Assembly (NCBI GenBank): GCA_907164885.2
Contig: OU015499.1
Coordinates: 162,306,150 to 162,370,149, forward strand
Direction: 5' to 3'
DNA: 64,000 nucleotides
DNA from: Dolomedes plantarius
Taxonomy: Eukaryota; Arthropoda; Arachnida; Araneae; Dolomedidae
Position numbers and translations under genes: made by a program. The notes below the pieces were generated by a model that was not told the DNA's origin, searched no databases, and was given only the letters and a program-made list of their open reading frames with translations. This document shows, piece after piece, positions 22,149 through 34,290 of the stretch; positions within the stretch are counted from its first letter, which is position 1, and each line of letters starts with the position of its first letter.

Positions 22149-22334
22149 GGGCCTGTTCACATAGGAGTCCGTTGCGTAGCGTTAAGGGAAATATGACGTT
22201 GAGACGAAAATAAACCAATCATAGGAGTTAAAAATTTCATTGCTATTAGTTTGGAGGCATATGATTGTTTTATTTTCGTCTCAACGTCATCTTTTCCTTA
22301 ACGCAACGCAACGGACTCCTATGTGAACAGACCC
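22149..22334. mobile_element. Harbinger-type MITE, copy 3
   Basis: Begins GGGCCTGTTCACATAGGAG after TAA (22146-22148), and ends GAACAGACCC before TTA (22335-22337). Same length (186 bp) and interior as copy 1. Confidence 0.9.
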
Positions 22335-22337
22335 TTA

Positions 22338-22512
22338 GGGCCTGTTCACATAGGAGTCCGTTGTGTAGCGTTAAGGAAAAGATGACGTTGAGACGAAACT
22401 AAACCAATCATAGGCGTTAAAAATTTTATTGCTAATCGTTTGGAGGTTTGTCATTGGTTAAATATATTTCAAACTTTAACGCTCCACATCGGACTCCTAT
22501 GTGAACAGGCCC
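22338..22512. mobile_element. Harbinger-type MITE, copy 4, abutting copy 3
   Basis: Starts GGGCCTGTTCACATAGGAG right after the TTA that flanks copy 3, and ends GAACAGGCCC before another TTA (22513-22515). The right arm diverges (CATTGGTTAAATATATTTC), making it shorter (175 bp) than its sisters. Confidence 0.9.
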
Positions 22513-22515
22513 TTA

Positions 22516-23483
22516 GGGTTCCCAAAATATACATTACTGATACTTGCATATTTCCAATAACAAAGAGTGAATAAAAGAAAGAAAAAACTTTCTAGAAAGC
22601 CATCGATTATTATTGGTTCTGTGCAGTCGGCTAGAGTTCAGTAAATACCTATAGAAATTATTTTAAGTCACATAAGCACATATCACCAATTTATGAATGA
22701 TTTGAAAAAAATATAGAGAGAGTAACTCAAACTGTCAATGAATTTTGAGTAAAAGAATTTACACATTTTGTTTTTTAAATTACAAATTGAACAGTTTACC
22801 TCCTCTCAAACGCTTTCGAAAATTGAGAGCGAAAATTCTCGGCCTCATCTTTTATTGAAAATGTCAAAAAAAAACTACTGTATCAACAGTGCTTTTAGTT
22901 GAATCAATGGACAAATTCTAATCAAATGGGAGGAAGTGGGCTAGCCAAGTAACCACCAGAAAAGATAAGAGGAAAGAAGAGAAAAACTTCGCGAACCGGA
23001 GAACTGGTATACTCTGTCAACCATATGACTTTGACTTGGTAGCAGATAACAGTGATTAATCACCAGAAACTAACATTCATTATTTGTTGGTTAATGGCAA
23101 CAGTATCTCTTAAGCACGTAGTGTATGTTTTGTTGCTTATTGCATTCAACTCTCCATAATCATAGTAAATAAATATAAAACTGTGGTGCCCTTGGCGAAA
23201 AACTTTCGCAGGTTTTCGTATGAATGGCAGTCTAAAATAATACTACAGATGATACTGGAAAAATTAATAGCTCTTGAAGTAAGTTTAATTTACAGGTTAT
23301 TTTTTCTTTTGTATGACAGAACTGTTTTGTTAAGATGTTGAAAATGGTCTATATCATTTCTACATTTTACTCTATTTTTTTTTTGTGAGTGAAGCTAAAT
23401 TCTAATACAACTCTTATAACTATAAAATTGTTAAAAACTGTATGTTCAGGCTTGGTTTCTAGTTTTCAGCATATAGGTAGATT
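22516..23483. other. No gene seen
   Basis: AT-rich sequence without a long ORF, element end or repeat that I can match inside the window. Confidence 0.5.
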
Positions 23484-24835
23484 AGGGTGAAATGGGGTAA
23501 ATGAGAACGTAAAATCATGTAGTTCCACTTTGAATCTAAATAAGTGTTTAACAAGTTGTTGTTTGAAAATTTGCATACATACGTTTGGTTATGTTCTATA
23601 TTTATAGTTTAATTTTTTTTTAAAATCTGTTCACAACTTTTTTTGCCGTAAATATTCAAAGTTTTTGTGTTTTGCATTCTCATTTGCTCCCACACTTGGG
23701 GCAAGGGAGAACGCGGGTCCCAGTAAATCATAGTTTCTTATAACAAAATAAGTAGGGCAAGGGAAAGAATAGATATTTCATGCTGAACACAAGGCCTATT
23801 TTTTTTTTTATTCTTTCGTTGTGGAGGTATTTGCTGTTGAAGTTAGGAGTGTCAGTAACATCTGAATGTTAACAAAAGAAGTATATTTGTATTATTTATT
23901 TTAGAGTAACAAATGTATGTTAAAAGTTCAAGAAAAGTTTTTTTTCCCTTTGCATAGGGCCTTATTGAATATTGTAGGACCAAAAGACATGGAAAAAATT
24001 AGTTTACTTCTTGCTCTTTGAGGAATACTAATAAATCATCGTCTGGTAGAAAAGGCAACACAGAAATAGTGACAACAGAATTAGAAATTCAATATATTCA
24101 CACATAGTTTGTAATGTCCACTCCACTGACATTCACTAACAGTTAGTCTAAATATGTTAGTTTATTGCAATTTTTTCTTCAATCCTAAAAACAAAAAACT
24201 AGTTTCAGTTGCAAAATTTACTATTGTTTAATGTTAAGGAATTAAAAACAATCATCAGCTGTTAAAGAAACATTGCAAAAGGTGGTTGGTTATGAAGTTT
24301 CTCCAACTAGAAAACATATGTTGGGAAGATAAAACTATTTATATGGCTGTTATAACACAAAGATAGGTTTTTTTCCGTATATGGAGCCAGTTTTCATATG
24401 CTCCAACCTTCATGTTCTTACTTGCCCCAAAACAAAATTTTTATGGAGCAAGTGAAAACACTGCATTACTGAAGTTATATTGTAATAGAATAGCTTTTAT
24501 ATATTTTATTTGTATTCTTCGTTTCTTAATGAATAAATGCGTATTTTCAAAATAACTCTCTGTGTTGTGGTAAATTAGTTATGATTTTCTTGGAGGGACT
24601 AGTACTCGAACTTAGGTACCTTAGTTAAAATGCAAGGGTTTGGTAGGCGTAATAAAATTCCATTTTCGAATTTTTTTCTGTAAATAAAAACTATATATAA
24701 CACTGAAACAAGAATTTTCCTACAAAGTACACTTTAATTTTTTTTTTTTTTTTTTTTTTTTTTAAGTTAAATTTTTTAGGGTTTTAAGCCGACATTCTCA
24801 CTTACCCCACTTCATAATACAACTTTTTGGTCGAT
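23484..24835. repeat. Repeat R, copy 1, with inverted GGGGTAAGTGAGAAC-type ends
   Basis: The left end reads AGGGTGAAATGGGGTAAAT followed by GAGAACG; the right end near 24800-24829 is the inverse of ATGAAGTGGGGTAAGTGAG. Related words GGGGCAAGGGAGAAC (23698) and its inverse (24425) lie inside. An inverse copy, split by a Tigger element, is at 34597-34826 plus 38028-38720. It behaves like a non-autonomous DNA element, but I see no clear target duplication and cannot name a superfamily. Confidence 0.7.
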
Positions 24836-25085
24836 TTTGGCTAGCTATTAAAATATGCAAGGGTTAAAATGGAAGGGTTTGGTAGGCATAATAAAATTCC
24901 ATTTTCGAATTTTTTTCTGTAAATAAAAACTATATATAACACTGAAACAAGAATTTTCCTACAAAGTACACTTGAATTTTTTTTTTCTTTTTTTTAAGTT
25001 AAATTTTTTAGGGTTTTAAGCCGACGTTCTCACTTACCCCACTTCATCCTACAACTTTTTGGTCGATTTTGGCTAGCTATTAAAA
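24625..25085. repeat. Tandem duplication of about 230 bp at the end of repeat R
   Basis: GGGTTTGGTAGGCGTAATAA (about 24636) recurs at about 24871, and GGTCGATTTTGGCTAGCTAT recurs at about 24828 and 25060. The copies are nearly identical except for the T tract (about 28 T in the first, interrupted and shorter in the second). Confidence 0.9.
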
Positions 25086-25089
25086 TATA

Positions 25090-27990
25090 CGCTCTACGAT
25101 TTCAAGAGATTGCTAAAAGTTGCCAATCTGATAATTTTTTATCTAAATTTATCAGTATATTATAAAAGTTAGACATTATGTATTTAGCAACTTTGTTGGT
25201 TGAGTTATGCAAATGTTTTTGAACTGTAAATAATCGTGGTAAAAGAAAAAATATGCGGGGAAGAGTTCCATATACTGTGTCGTTCAGCTTAAAGGTGTCA
25301 AACTCCACCAAGTAGAGTTCTCCTTATGAGAAATTTAGAAAAATATCATTTAATGCTGTTTTAAAACTTTTGACATGACAATCAACACTTTGCATAAAAT
25401 TCAACAATACGTAGCTAATAAAGAACCGTAGAATATTTTAAGAAAGAAATACTGAATACAGCATTTATCAGGGATAAATAATTAAAATTGTCTAAATATT
25501 TGTCAAAGTGTAAAATAGTCTAAATATAGTCAAAGTGTCCAAACTGTATCAATCGATAATAGAAAATGTAGGTAAACAATATATTCGAAATACAAGACTT
25601 TTATTTAAAAAAAAAAATCTAGAAAACTAGAAAATAAACATGTAAATACATCAAGAAAAAGATACATAAAATTACAAAAGTAGTGAAAAACTAAATAAAA
25701 GTACATAAAATAATGAATAGTCAATGAATAATTTGTAGCAAGATAATTTCGACATGTATAGAAGAATGAAAAAAACAATGACAATAGTATTACTAGTGAT
25801 TTTTTAAAACTAAAATTTAAAATATTTATAAAGTATAAAAACCAATTTATAAAACTAAGTACAAAATTAAAATATTTTAGGAAAGGTTATTAAATTAACT
25901 AAATACATAAATTGGGAATCTTTATTTGAAAAATTAGATTTTAAGAATAAGGACAAAGGAAATCTGATGTACTAGATGTACTCAGACCTGGATAAGACCT
26001 ATAAACCAGATTTGAATAACCAATGGTAAGTTTTGATCTTCCGGGTGGTATTCCTTGAAAAAGAGGAAAATAAAAATTTTATAAAGGAATTTAAAATTTT
26101 TTCGTTAACTTAATGTATAATTCATTTTCTGAAGCTAATCTAGAATTTCATTGGCTGAATACATCTAAGTGACCATCAGTAAAATTCAATTAGTTGAAAC
26201 TGAAAAACCATGTGACATTTCTATGGTATAATCCCTCACCTTTGGTGATGTAAGAGCAGAGCTTAGCTGCATCAGGTTTGGAGCCTATTAAACCATAAAT
26301 CTAAATAATAAAAGTATTTATTATAAAGATTACAACCCAAGAGCAACAGAACATAAAAAAGTATATACGTATATAATCACCAAATTTGAGGCCATAAAAC
26401 ATGCAGCACTTTTAGCAAAACTCATGTGTTTGGTGTTTTTAAAATTTAATTTCATGCTTAAAATATTATAAAATTGTCGAAACATCTAAAGCTTATTGGA
26501 TTTAAGAAACTATCGTTTATTTGCATTATTTTTTTTAAAATTAGAATAAAATCCATACACACTTTTAATTTCATGTGAAACTAATAGATACAACTGGTTA
26601 AATAATTAAATATTCCATGTAAATGATGAACTGGCACTAAACTTGGTGAGTTTTTACAGCTTGGTATCATGAGAAACAATCTGCAGTTTAGCCATTGCTT
26701 GCTCATATTCATTCTTCTATCAGAGAACTTTTTATTTATAATTACATTTGAAATATTTTTTTAAAAGTAATTTGTTTCTGTATTCATTCAGTGTTAAAAT
26801 TTTTCATTACAAGATTTAGTAAATAACTTTCATTCTTATCTGTTATTATAACAAAGATAAAGGCAACAGCATTAAATGGAATACTCCTAAATATTCATCA
26901 TTTTAGGTACATCATTCATTATAATATGCTTGTATAAAATTTTAAATGAATATATTTCAAAGAGGATGATTAAAAGTAATACTTGGTATTTAAAATTGAA
27001 ATTATTTTTAATGAAATTTTTAGTGAAATTATTTTTAAATATGTTTAATTTTCTCTGTACCATGTGTTCTAAGGATTTCTTTGTTAGAAACATTTCAAAA
27101 TTTGTATTAATTGAGATTTCTGACTGCTTTGATATGATATTTTAAATATTTTCAGCGTAAGAATTATACTTGGGTCAGTTTAGATCTAGATTTAAATTAT
27201 CTGCTCTCTTACCTGCATATCCTTTTTACTGAATAAATATTTTGTATTGCCAAAATTCATAACAACATTCTTGGCGTTTTTGTCTGGATAATTTTTTAAT
27301 ATATACAGTTTCAATTCTTAAGTTCAGTGTTAAACTGATGTTTGTTGTGTTAGTATATATTTTGTTCCCCCCCCCCCCTCCCCTCTCCTAAGGGTAAAAA
27401 TTATTAGTACTGCAGTTAAAGTGTTAAAAGTACTGTATTCAAAATCCTGGTGCTCTATTTTTCTGAGTATTCCAGAAATGTGTAGTATAATTATGCTGTA
27501 GTTGAATATGCATGGAATGAATTAGATTTCTTTATGGGCAAAAGTTAAAACATGCATTTTGAGTTTTATATTGTCATTTATGTAAAAGATAACTGCTCCC
27601 AAAACATGAATATTGAAGGTGGTAAGTTTTCATTTTGCATGATTCCGTATGAGTTCTTTTATGAAAACTGTTTGAAAAAATTTTCTGAATAGAAGTCAAT
27701 CATTTGCCAGTTTTTTATTTCCTTTACAGTGATATATATAGCTTTGCATTTCATGTTTGACTGATTACTCACTATCTGTTTTCTTGACAGTTAGTTTACA
27801 TATAACTTTGTTTTAAACATAATTTATAGAAACCTTTTTTTTATATGGGGAGGTGCTTTATCGGATAGACATTCGACTGTTGTCTTTATCTGCAATTTAT
27901 TGCTGGCTATTTTATTATGGGAGCACCATGTAGGCGGATCAGCAATACCCCCTATGAAGAGACAACACAGATGGAGTCATTTTAGTGTTG
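25090..27990. other. Long AT-rich stretch without a recognisable gene
   Basis: ORFs at 25102-25311 (minus) and 26887-27145 (both strands) are 65-71 residues, rich in Ile/Lys/Asn/Phe, and look like chance frames in AT-rich DNA. A C tract lies at 27366-27379. This may be intron or intergenic sequence. Confidence 0.5.
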
Positions 27991-27991
27991 C

Positions 27992-28062
27992 ATGCCGGGG
28001 TTTCAAGTGAGGACCCTCAGCACCAAAAGCCCAGCATGCTTACCACAAGGCCATGATAGTCC
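27992..28062 (-). repeat. tRNA-like SINE head
   Basis: On the minus strand GGCCTTGTGGTAAGCATGC gives an A-box-like element and CACTTGAAACCCCGG, about 35 nt later, a B-box-like element. The stems are incomplete. A SINE remnant is the best reading; a decayed tRNA is the alternative. Confidence 0.45.
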
Positions 28063-28740
28063 ATTTATAGGAGCCTAATAGATAAAATATTTGAAGATTT
28101 TGTTTGAATTCTACATTTTAATGTTTAAAAATTTGAAAATTTCTTCATTAACTTAATATATTAAAGTAACAGAGTATGACAGTTAATTACTTTGCATTGG
28201 AAAATTTGACATCAGAGTTCATGTCATTCAGGTCTTTGATCAGGGCCAGACTTTGTCCTTGTAAGGCCAAATTGCAGAAATTTCACTTGGGTCCTTCAAA
28301 ATTCTGATATAGGTACATTAAATGATAAACATTTAATGTAAAACATAAAAGACAAAAATTCGGAAGGTGGGTATATTTCCTTTTTTATGTACATTTATAA
28401 GAAAAGAAAAACTAAAAAGTAGCTGGACTACTATATTTTATTTACAGAACAAAATTATTTACAATGAAATTTATTAGGAAATTTAAATTAAGAAAATAAA
28501 AAAAATGTCTAAAAGAAAATTACGTTAACAAATGTAAAAATTATTCAGAATAAGAGCCAAACTAAGTGTGTAAAACATTCAGATGTAAATCTCAATATGC
28601 TGGTCGAAGAAATGAAAGCATTAAAACATTCTTCCATCTTAATATTTCTGAAACCCATAAATTCCTCACTACGAAGCTGCTAGCTTTTTAAATAGGGACT
28701 CGGAGCAGAAGCTTTTCTAGATTAAAATTAATTAAAACAT
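28063..28740. other. No gene seen
   Basis: AT-rich. CAGGGCCAGACTTTG near 28242 resembles a hAT end, but no matching right end was found. Confidence 0.4.
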
Positions 28741-28742
28741 AC

Positions 28743-28809
28743 CTAAAGCCAACAATATCACAGTAGACACTAAACGGTCTTGCAATACTTTCTATAGAGC
28801 ATGAGGATA
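28743..28809 (-). pseudogene. Decayed inverted copy of the 29959-30025 exon-like segment
   Basis: On the minus strand it translates in step with the plus-strand segment: PHAL, stop, KVLQDRLVSTVILLALG against QHALLTVLQDRLFSPAILLTSG. The donor-like GTATGTTTTAATT follows in both; the acceptor AG is not preserved here. One in-frame stop. Confidence 0.5.
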
Positions 28810-29955
28810 TTAAAATTTGATCAAATCATAAATGATTTTGCTGATAAAAAAAGTCTAGAAATATTTATTTGTAGATAGTTTTGTTCTGTAAATTAAAGCT
28901 GGCTTAAATACTGTTTCCGTAACTTAAAGTCTTATATAATCATTTTATGTTTAATCCCTCATTTCTAGAACCGACCACTTATATCCTTCCCCCCCATACA
29001 CACACAAAAAAGAAAAAATTCTGTGAAAAATAGGATATGTAAGAAATGCCTCACATAAATCCAAAACCTGAATTTGCCGAGACTCTGATAATCAACTCTA
29101 ATAATCAACTAATAATCTAATAATCAACTCTGTACAATCATGCAATGAAAAAAAAATCTATAATTAAAAACGACACTTCAGTAGTGTCATTTTTATCATT
29201 CATTCATGATGTCATTGGTTTCTGAAAGCCCATTTGTTTTATATTTGCATCAATTATTAATATAACTGGCTATATTTATTAATTTAAATGAAAACAAAAT
29301 TACCGAAACAGATTGCATCTCTTACTGCATAAAAAAAAACTAACAATTGCAAAAAACCCAATACCCAGAAATATTCATCTATAATAATAAATTTTCGTAT
29401 TATCACGTATTTATAAAAGTAAACATGACTCTAAATTTTATTAAGGATTCTGAAACTCCCTCACATTACTTCTCGAAATAATAAGTAGATAGTAAGTAAC
29501 CCCCCCCCCCCTCTCTCTCTCTCTCTCTTTCCTTTTTACATATTTCAGAGAGCAAAAAAATTTATTGGCAAAGTCATTTATAAGAATGCGTGGTTTCTAT
29601 GAGAGCCATATACTATTTGAAATCATAAAATGAATGAGAAATAATATTTATACGAATTAAAACAATTTGAAAATTTATGTTGGTGTATTTTAACATGAGG
29701 AAATTAGTTCAAACTGTTATGTCAAAACAAAACCCTGTCTCCTCCTTTGCTGGAAAGCAACCGGTGGAAAAGGAAAGCTCAATAGACAATAAAAGGCCAA
29801 ATATGGCAATCAACATTTGAAGCAGCGGAGAGATATTTGCGTGGCGGGTATAAATTGTTCGCTGTAGTATATACAGTGTTCTCAGGTTAGGCATGCCTCG
29901 AGTATAGATATTTTATTAGCATGATGATTTGTAAATTGACATTATTTTTATTTTG
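28810..29955. other. No gene seen; (C)n(CT)n tract
   Basis: AT-rich. A C11 run followed by CT repeats lies at about 29501-29528. The minus ORF at 29709-29894 has no domain that I recognise. Confidence 0.5.
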
Positions 29956-29958
29956 TAG

Positions 29959-30025
29959 TTTCAACATGCTCTATTGACAGTATTGCAAGACCGTTTATTC
30001 TCTCCTGCGATATTGTTGACCTCAG
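29959..30025 (+). CDS. Candidate internal exon of an unidentified host gene
   Basis: A 67-bp segment is bounded by TTTATTTTGTAG on the left and GTATGTTTT on the right, good matches to metazoan acceptor and donor sites. One frame is open throughout and reads QHALLTVLQDRLFSPAILLT. It is compositionally normal for a protein, in contrast to the AT-rich flanks. Length 67 is not a multiple of three, so it would change phase. I do not recognise the protein and see no partner exon nearby. It could belong to a gene with large introns or be a copied exon, since a decayed inverse copy is at 28743-28809. Confidence 0.4.
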
Positions 30026-30100
30026 GTATGTTTTAATTCATTTTTATCCGGATAAGCTTTGTTTTCCCAATTCTATAGTCATATGAATGGTTAAAAATAT

Positions 30101-30157
<57 letters not shown>

Positions 30158-31130
30158 TTTCAAACACCAGTGGCTATTATTTGTAGAAATTGTAGAACAT
30201 TTATAGGATTCCCAAATCAATAGGTTTTAATACTTCCATTTCTTTGACCAGTGTATAGCTATCTCTGTTTACATCTTTTATAGACTTCATTTGGTCATTA
30301 TTCTGAATCATTTTTACATATGTCAAAGCAATTTCTAGTACCGATGCATATTTCGATGTTTTTTCTGTGGAATTGTTTAGAATAAACTTCTAGCCTGTCT
30401 TGCCTTATACAGTATTTGTTAAAAAGAATGCACCTGAAACATTTCTTTTCAGTTACTTATTGGTTCATCTGCATGCTCATAATTAAATGTCCTTTTTTTA
30501 ATTTTTGTAAACATATTTCCCAAAATTCTGGAGTGACTTCTAATTAAGTCACAAGTTCTGTGGTTCCAACTAAAACTTCTTTGAGACCTGAGTGGCCATC
30601 TTTTATCAGACATTTTAAAAGGTTTCTAAATGATCACATTACTTCCTTTCAAAGATATTTTGAATATTTCTTCCTGTTAGACTCTGTGCTAGGACAAGGC
30701 CCAGTTGCATCTAATCCGAGTCCAATTGGATCAAAGCCTTTGCTAATTAATTCTTCATATATTTTCTATCCTTTTATGCATGGTAATCCTAAGGCTGTCT
30801 TATGATTCTTCATATTGTTTTAATAATGTGGTGGACTATTGTGAGTTTGGTTTTAAATTTGTTTTTTAAACAGACTTTTTAAAATTTTATAAAGAGAACA
30901 CTGACTAGTAGCCAAAATATGTTGTCTTAATTTACACATATAAATCTTCTCAGCAGAAAAATTGTGGGTATTTTGCATCTTTCACTTTACATGTTATCTC
31001 ATCGAATCATCTTTTGGTAAGGGATGTTCCATTGGTATTTAGCTGTATTGCATCATTCAACTATTTAAAAGAATTTTTCAGAAACTTTCAAAATTTTGCA
31101 GGACTCTTTTCACAAGAGAATCTCTGTGGT
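30026..31130. other. No gene seen; (TA)n(CA)n tract
   Basis: A TA run followed by CA repeats lies at about 30104-30158. The plus ORF 30560-30805 has no domain that I recognise. Confidence 0.5.
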
Positions 31131-31149
31131 AGATCTTGTATCTCAGCTT

Positions 31150-31310
31150 CTGGTTTTAATTGTTCTCCAAAGTACAAATTTTGGTATTTTTCTCCCTTGA
31201 ATTCTTCAGCTTCTTCTGTATAGAAGCTACATACTGCAGGCTTGTAAATATGCTTTACATGCCTAGCAGTGAATATGCGGGGACAGACAATTGTTCTTTG
31301 CTTGCTAAAA
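31150..31310 (+). repeat. Direct repeat left of the piggyBac element (matches 34140-34270)
   Basis: Shared words include CTTCTGTATAGAAGCTACATACTGCAGG against CCTGTACAGAAGCTGTATACTGCAGG, and GCAGTGAATATGCGGGG against GCAGTGAAAATGCGGGG. Both copies are in the same orientation about 3 kb apart, and lie outside the piggyBac ends. No coding frame is conserved. Confidence 0.7.
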
Positions 31311-31316
31311 CATTAA

Positions 31317-33995
31317 CACTAGAACCGTGGGACTTTCGATATACCTAGAACCGCGGAGCGGGTCATTTTGACCCCAGATTGTAAACTTATAAAATATGCA
31401 CAAGAGCTTAATTTATTTAACTAAAACATTTAATTTTTAAATAATAATCAATATTTCTCAGAATTTACATTAAATAATTTATATAAATCAAGAGAAATTA
31501 ACTTAATTTTTACAAAATTGTATTATTTAAAATTTTATGTCCTTGAGTATAATAACATGTCTCTTTAAAAAAATATGACATAAATTTCCTAATTTCAATG
31601 GAAAAACAGACTATCTCTTTTTAATATGTTTAGACATAATTTCAAAAAATTAAAAATTAAAAATTTTATCAGTTACTAAAAATTTTATCAGTACTTAGTT
31701 TTACAGATTATAAAATCCAATTTATTGTATGCATTTTGTACAAAACTGATTAATAAGTTTTGTACATTTTCCACAGATGGGTGCTTTACATTTTGAGCAG
31801 ATATCTAGAGTTTTATTTTCACATTTCGAAATGTGGAATCGGACTCGTTTACACTTAATTTTTGGATGTCCGTCGTTTTAATTGGTTGCTTCACATGCTC
31901 TTTTTGCCACCTTTTTATGTCGGAAGAGAACAAACTTTTCTCGCAATACTTCAACTAAGTCTTGAATGAATTGTCGTCTACTAATAGATTTTCCAGTTAC
32001 AGCTTTATATAAAACCCAGGCATTGATTGCAGCAAGGTTCAAAATATTAAAAAAAAAACCTGCACTGGCCACCTACGTGAAGCAGACTTGACTGTAAAAT
32101 TCCTTGCCATTTGTTCAATCACGTCCACACCGTATTTAGTTGCGTTGTAGAAAGCGATTGTATCAGGTAGTTTTTTTGGGTTATCTGCAATTTCTACGTT
32201 TGGATGGAGACTACTTAGCAACAAAACGTTTTTATCTTTTTTACCTTGGTAAACAGTTAGACTCATGTCTTTATGGGTTAGTACCGTAGTCGAATACAAT
32301 GTGGATTTTAACATTTTTACAGAGACTATTATTTCTCTTCATGAGCGTTTTACAGTTCCTACAAGGCTAGTGTTTTTGGATTTCAATGCCTCTGCAAGCT
32401 TCAGTGTCGTGAAATAGTTGTTCGTAGTGACATTTCTACCTCTGTTCTCATATGGACTTATTAGTCGCAGCACTACATGTTCAGAAAGAGAAACGTTGGA
32501 TGGACTTTGGTTATCTTTTCCAACATACGGGAATCCATTTATCAGATATTTTGAGTCAAATCTGCAGCCAACCAGAACTTGATTCCACACTTACCTGGTT
32601 TGTTTGGCATGTATTGGATAAACCTACATCTAGCTTTTGTAGGAAATAACTGTTCATCTAGAGTTACATTAGGACCTGGTGTATAGTTAGTCTTTCAATT
32701 TTCCCTGAAACGATTCCAGATATCCGAAATAAGGGCAAATTTGTCTGTCTCTAGACGCTTTGATCTTGTTTATTTTATGTAGAAGCGTAAAAATCCCATT
32801 ATTTCACGAAATTGGTCTCTTGACATTGTATTTTGGAAAAATGGTGTTCCTCAGTTCTTTGACCACAAGCTATCCAGTTCAAGTCCTTTTGCACAATATA
32901 TACCACGTACATATAAAATTTATATAAAAACATCTATTTTTTCTAATGTTATATTCCATTCTCCTTCCTGAATCTGCCGATGAGCTTCATCTTCAGTTCA
33001 TTTCTTTATGTGTTTCAATATCCATTCATCTATAAAAAGTCTCCAAGCACTTGAAGGACAGTTGTCGATAACATTGCGTTTAGCATGTGGTGTTGGGCCC
33101 CCAACTTCTTTCAAAATATTACACTTTGATTTTCTTACTCTATCGTTTGTTCCTAATTGAGCGACTTTCCAAATTGTCCCATCTTTGCCATCGTCATTAT
33201 TTCCAACTTTGAACGTTATTGTTGATTTCTTTTTCAAATTTCTTTCCGTGTGTATCTTTTCTTGGAATGTTTGATTTTTATTTTTTATCAGATAAATTAT
33301 CATCAGTATTGTGATGAGAAGGACCAGGGATTGTTAGAGCATTGCCAGAGTCATCTTCACTTTAATTTTCTTCATCCGAATCCAAATTTTATTCATTAGC
33401 AGGGAGGTATTCATCCTCACTACTCAAAATCGAATCTTGAGAAACCTTTTCCCGAACCTTCTGAATCCTTTTAAGATAATTGTTTTAAATATTCTAAAGC
33501 TTCCTGAACAGCAAGATGACGGCGTCGTGACATAGTTTTTATACATATACTAATTACAGAATAAAAACAACTTCAAAAAGTCTTCTAAATATTCGCAGTA
33601 ATTTTTCACTGCATTCGAACGTAGTTCGTGTTTCAAACCTAATATAATGACCTTGACTGAAAAACCTTCACTATTCCCCCTTCTGGTACAGTCCATTTAA
33701 GGAATTCTACGGTGGGGTAGAAGTATTTTACAGTTACAGTTCGAAAAATTGCATCTGTTTTTCGTTATTTACGCATTAACATTTCTTACGGGTCAAATTG
33801 ACCCGCTCCGCGGCTCTAGGTATAAGTGTTAATAATCGGAAAAATATTTGTTACGAATATTTTAATTTGGTAAATTGTTGTTCACCTTAAAATATTAAAA
33901 GTCATAAAAGGAATTGTTTTTCAATCGATACTTTTCGCGTGGTGATAAATTAAACATCGTTTTGGGTCAAATTGACCCGCTCCGCGGTTGTAGTG
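31317..33995 (-). mobile_element. piggyBac-like element, 2679 bp, with a doubled right end
   Basis: TTAA flanks both sides (31313-31316 and 33996-33999). Ends are CACTAGAACCG on the left and the inverse of CACTACAACCGCGG on the right. A longer inner repeat with CCGCGGAGCGGGTCA and TTTGACCC lies at both ends. On the right the terminal motif occurs twice: CTAGGTATAAGTG then TTAA at 33829-33832, and GTTGTAGTG then TTAA at 33996. The element contains a broken transposase on the minus strand. Confidence 0.9.
31760..33303 (-). pseudogene. piggyBac (PGBD/DDE_Tnp_1_7) transposase, several frameshifts and stops
   Basis: On the minus strand, in order: an N-terminal region (33303-32998, FIDEWILKHIKK); a heavily broken middle (about 32990-32600); VGCRFDSKYLINGFPYVG to GRNVTTNNYFTTLKLAEALK and TSLVGTVKR (32590-32339), which holds the aspartate-bearing core around a changed TTNN; KDKNVLLLSSLHPNV, TKYGVDVIEQMARNFTVKS and RRWPVQVFF (32314-32039); and NILNLAAINAWVLYKAVTG (32072-31878). 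The Cys-rich C-terminal zinc-binding end is only hinted at before 31860. The frame differs between pieces, so no active enzyme is encoded. Known: piggyBac transposases cut at TTAA. Confidence 0.9.
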
Positions 33996-34099
33996 TTAAG
34001 CAATAACTTGTTAGCCTGAATACACTTTATGACCTAGCCAACACATTTCTTTGTACTCTGAATACAATGATTTCTGATTCACCAAGTCTGTTGTTAGAA

Positions 34100-34290
34100 A
34101 ATATGTCTGAAGTACAATATTCGTACTATTGGAATCAGATTTCACCCCAAAACGCCAATTTTGGCATGTTTCTCCCTTTGATTCTTCAGTTTGTCCTGTA
34201 CAGAAGCTGTATACTGCAGGAATGCAAGTTGCTTTATATGCATGGCAGTGAAAATGCGGGGGCCAGGGAAAGCACCCAATTATTTTAGGT
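34100..34290 (+). repeat. Direct repeat right of the piggyBac element
   Basis: Partner of 31150-31310. The ORF 34067-34288 across it is not conserved in the other copy, so I do not call it a gene. Confidence 0.7.

Noticed and set aside
28242..28300. hAT element starting CAGGGCCAGACTTTG
   Set aside because: No right end or 8-bp duplication found in the following 2 kb.
29709..29894. 61-residue minus ORF (FGLLLSIELSFSTGC, hydrophobic)
   Set aside because: A possible membrane segment, but with no start context, no second copy and no splice support.
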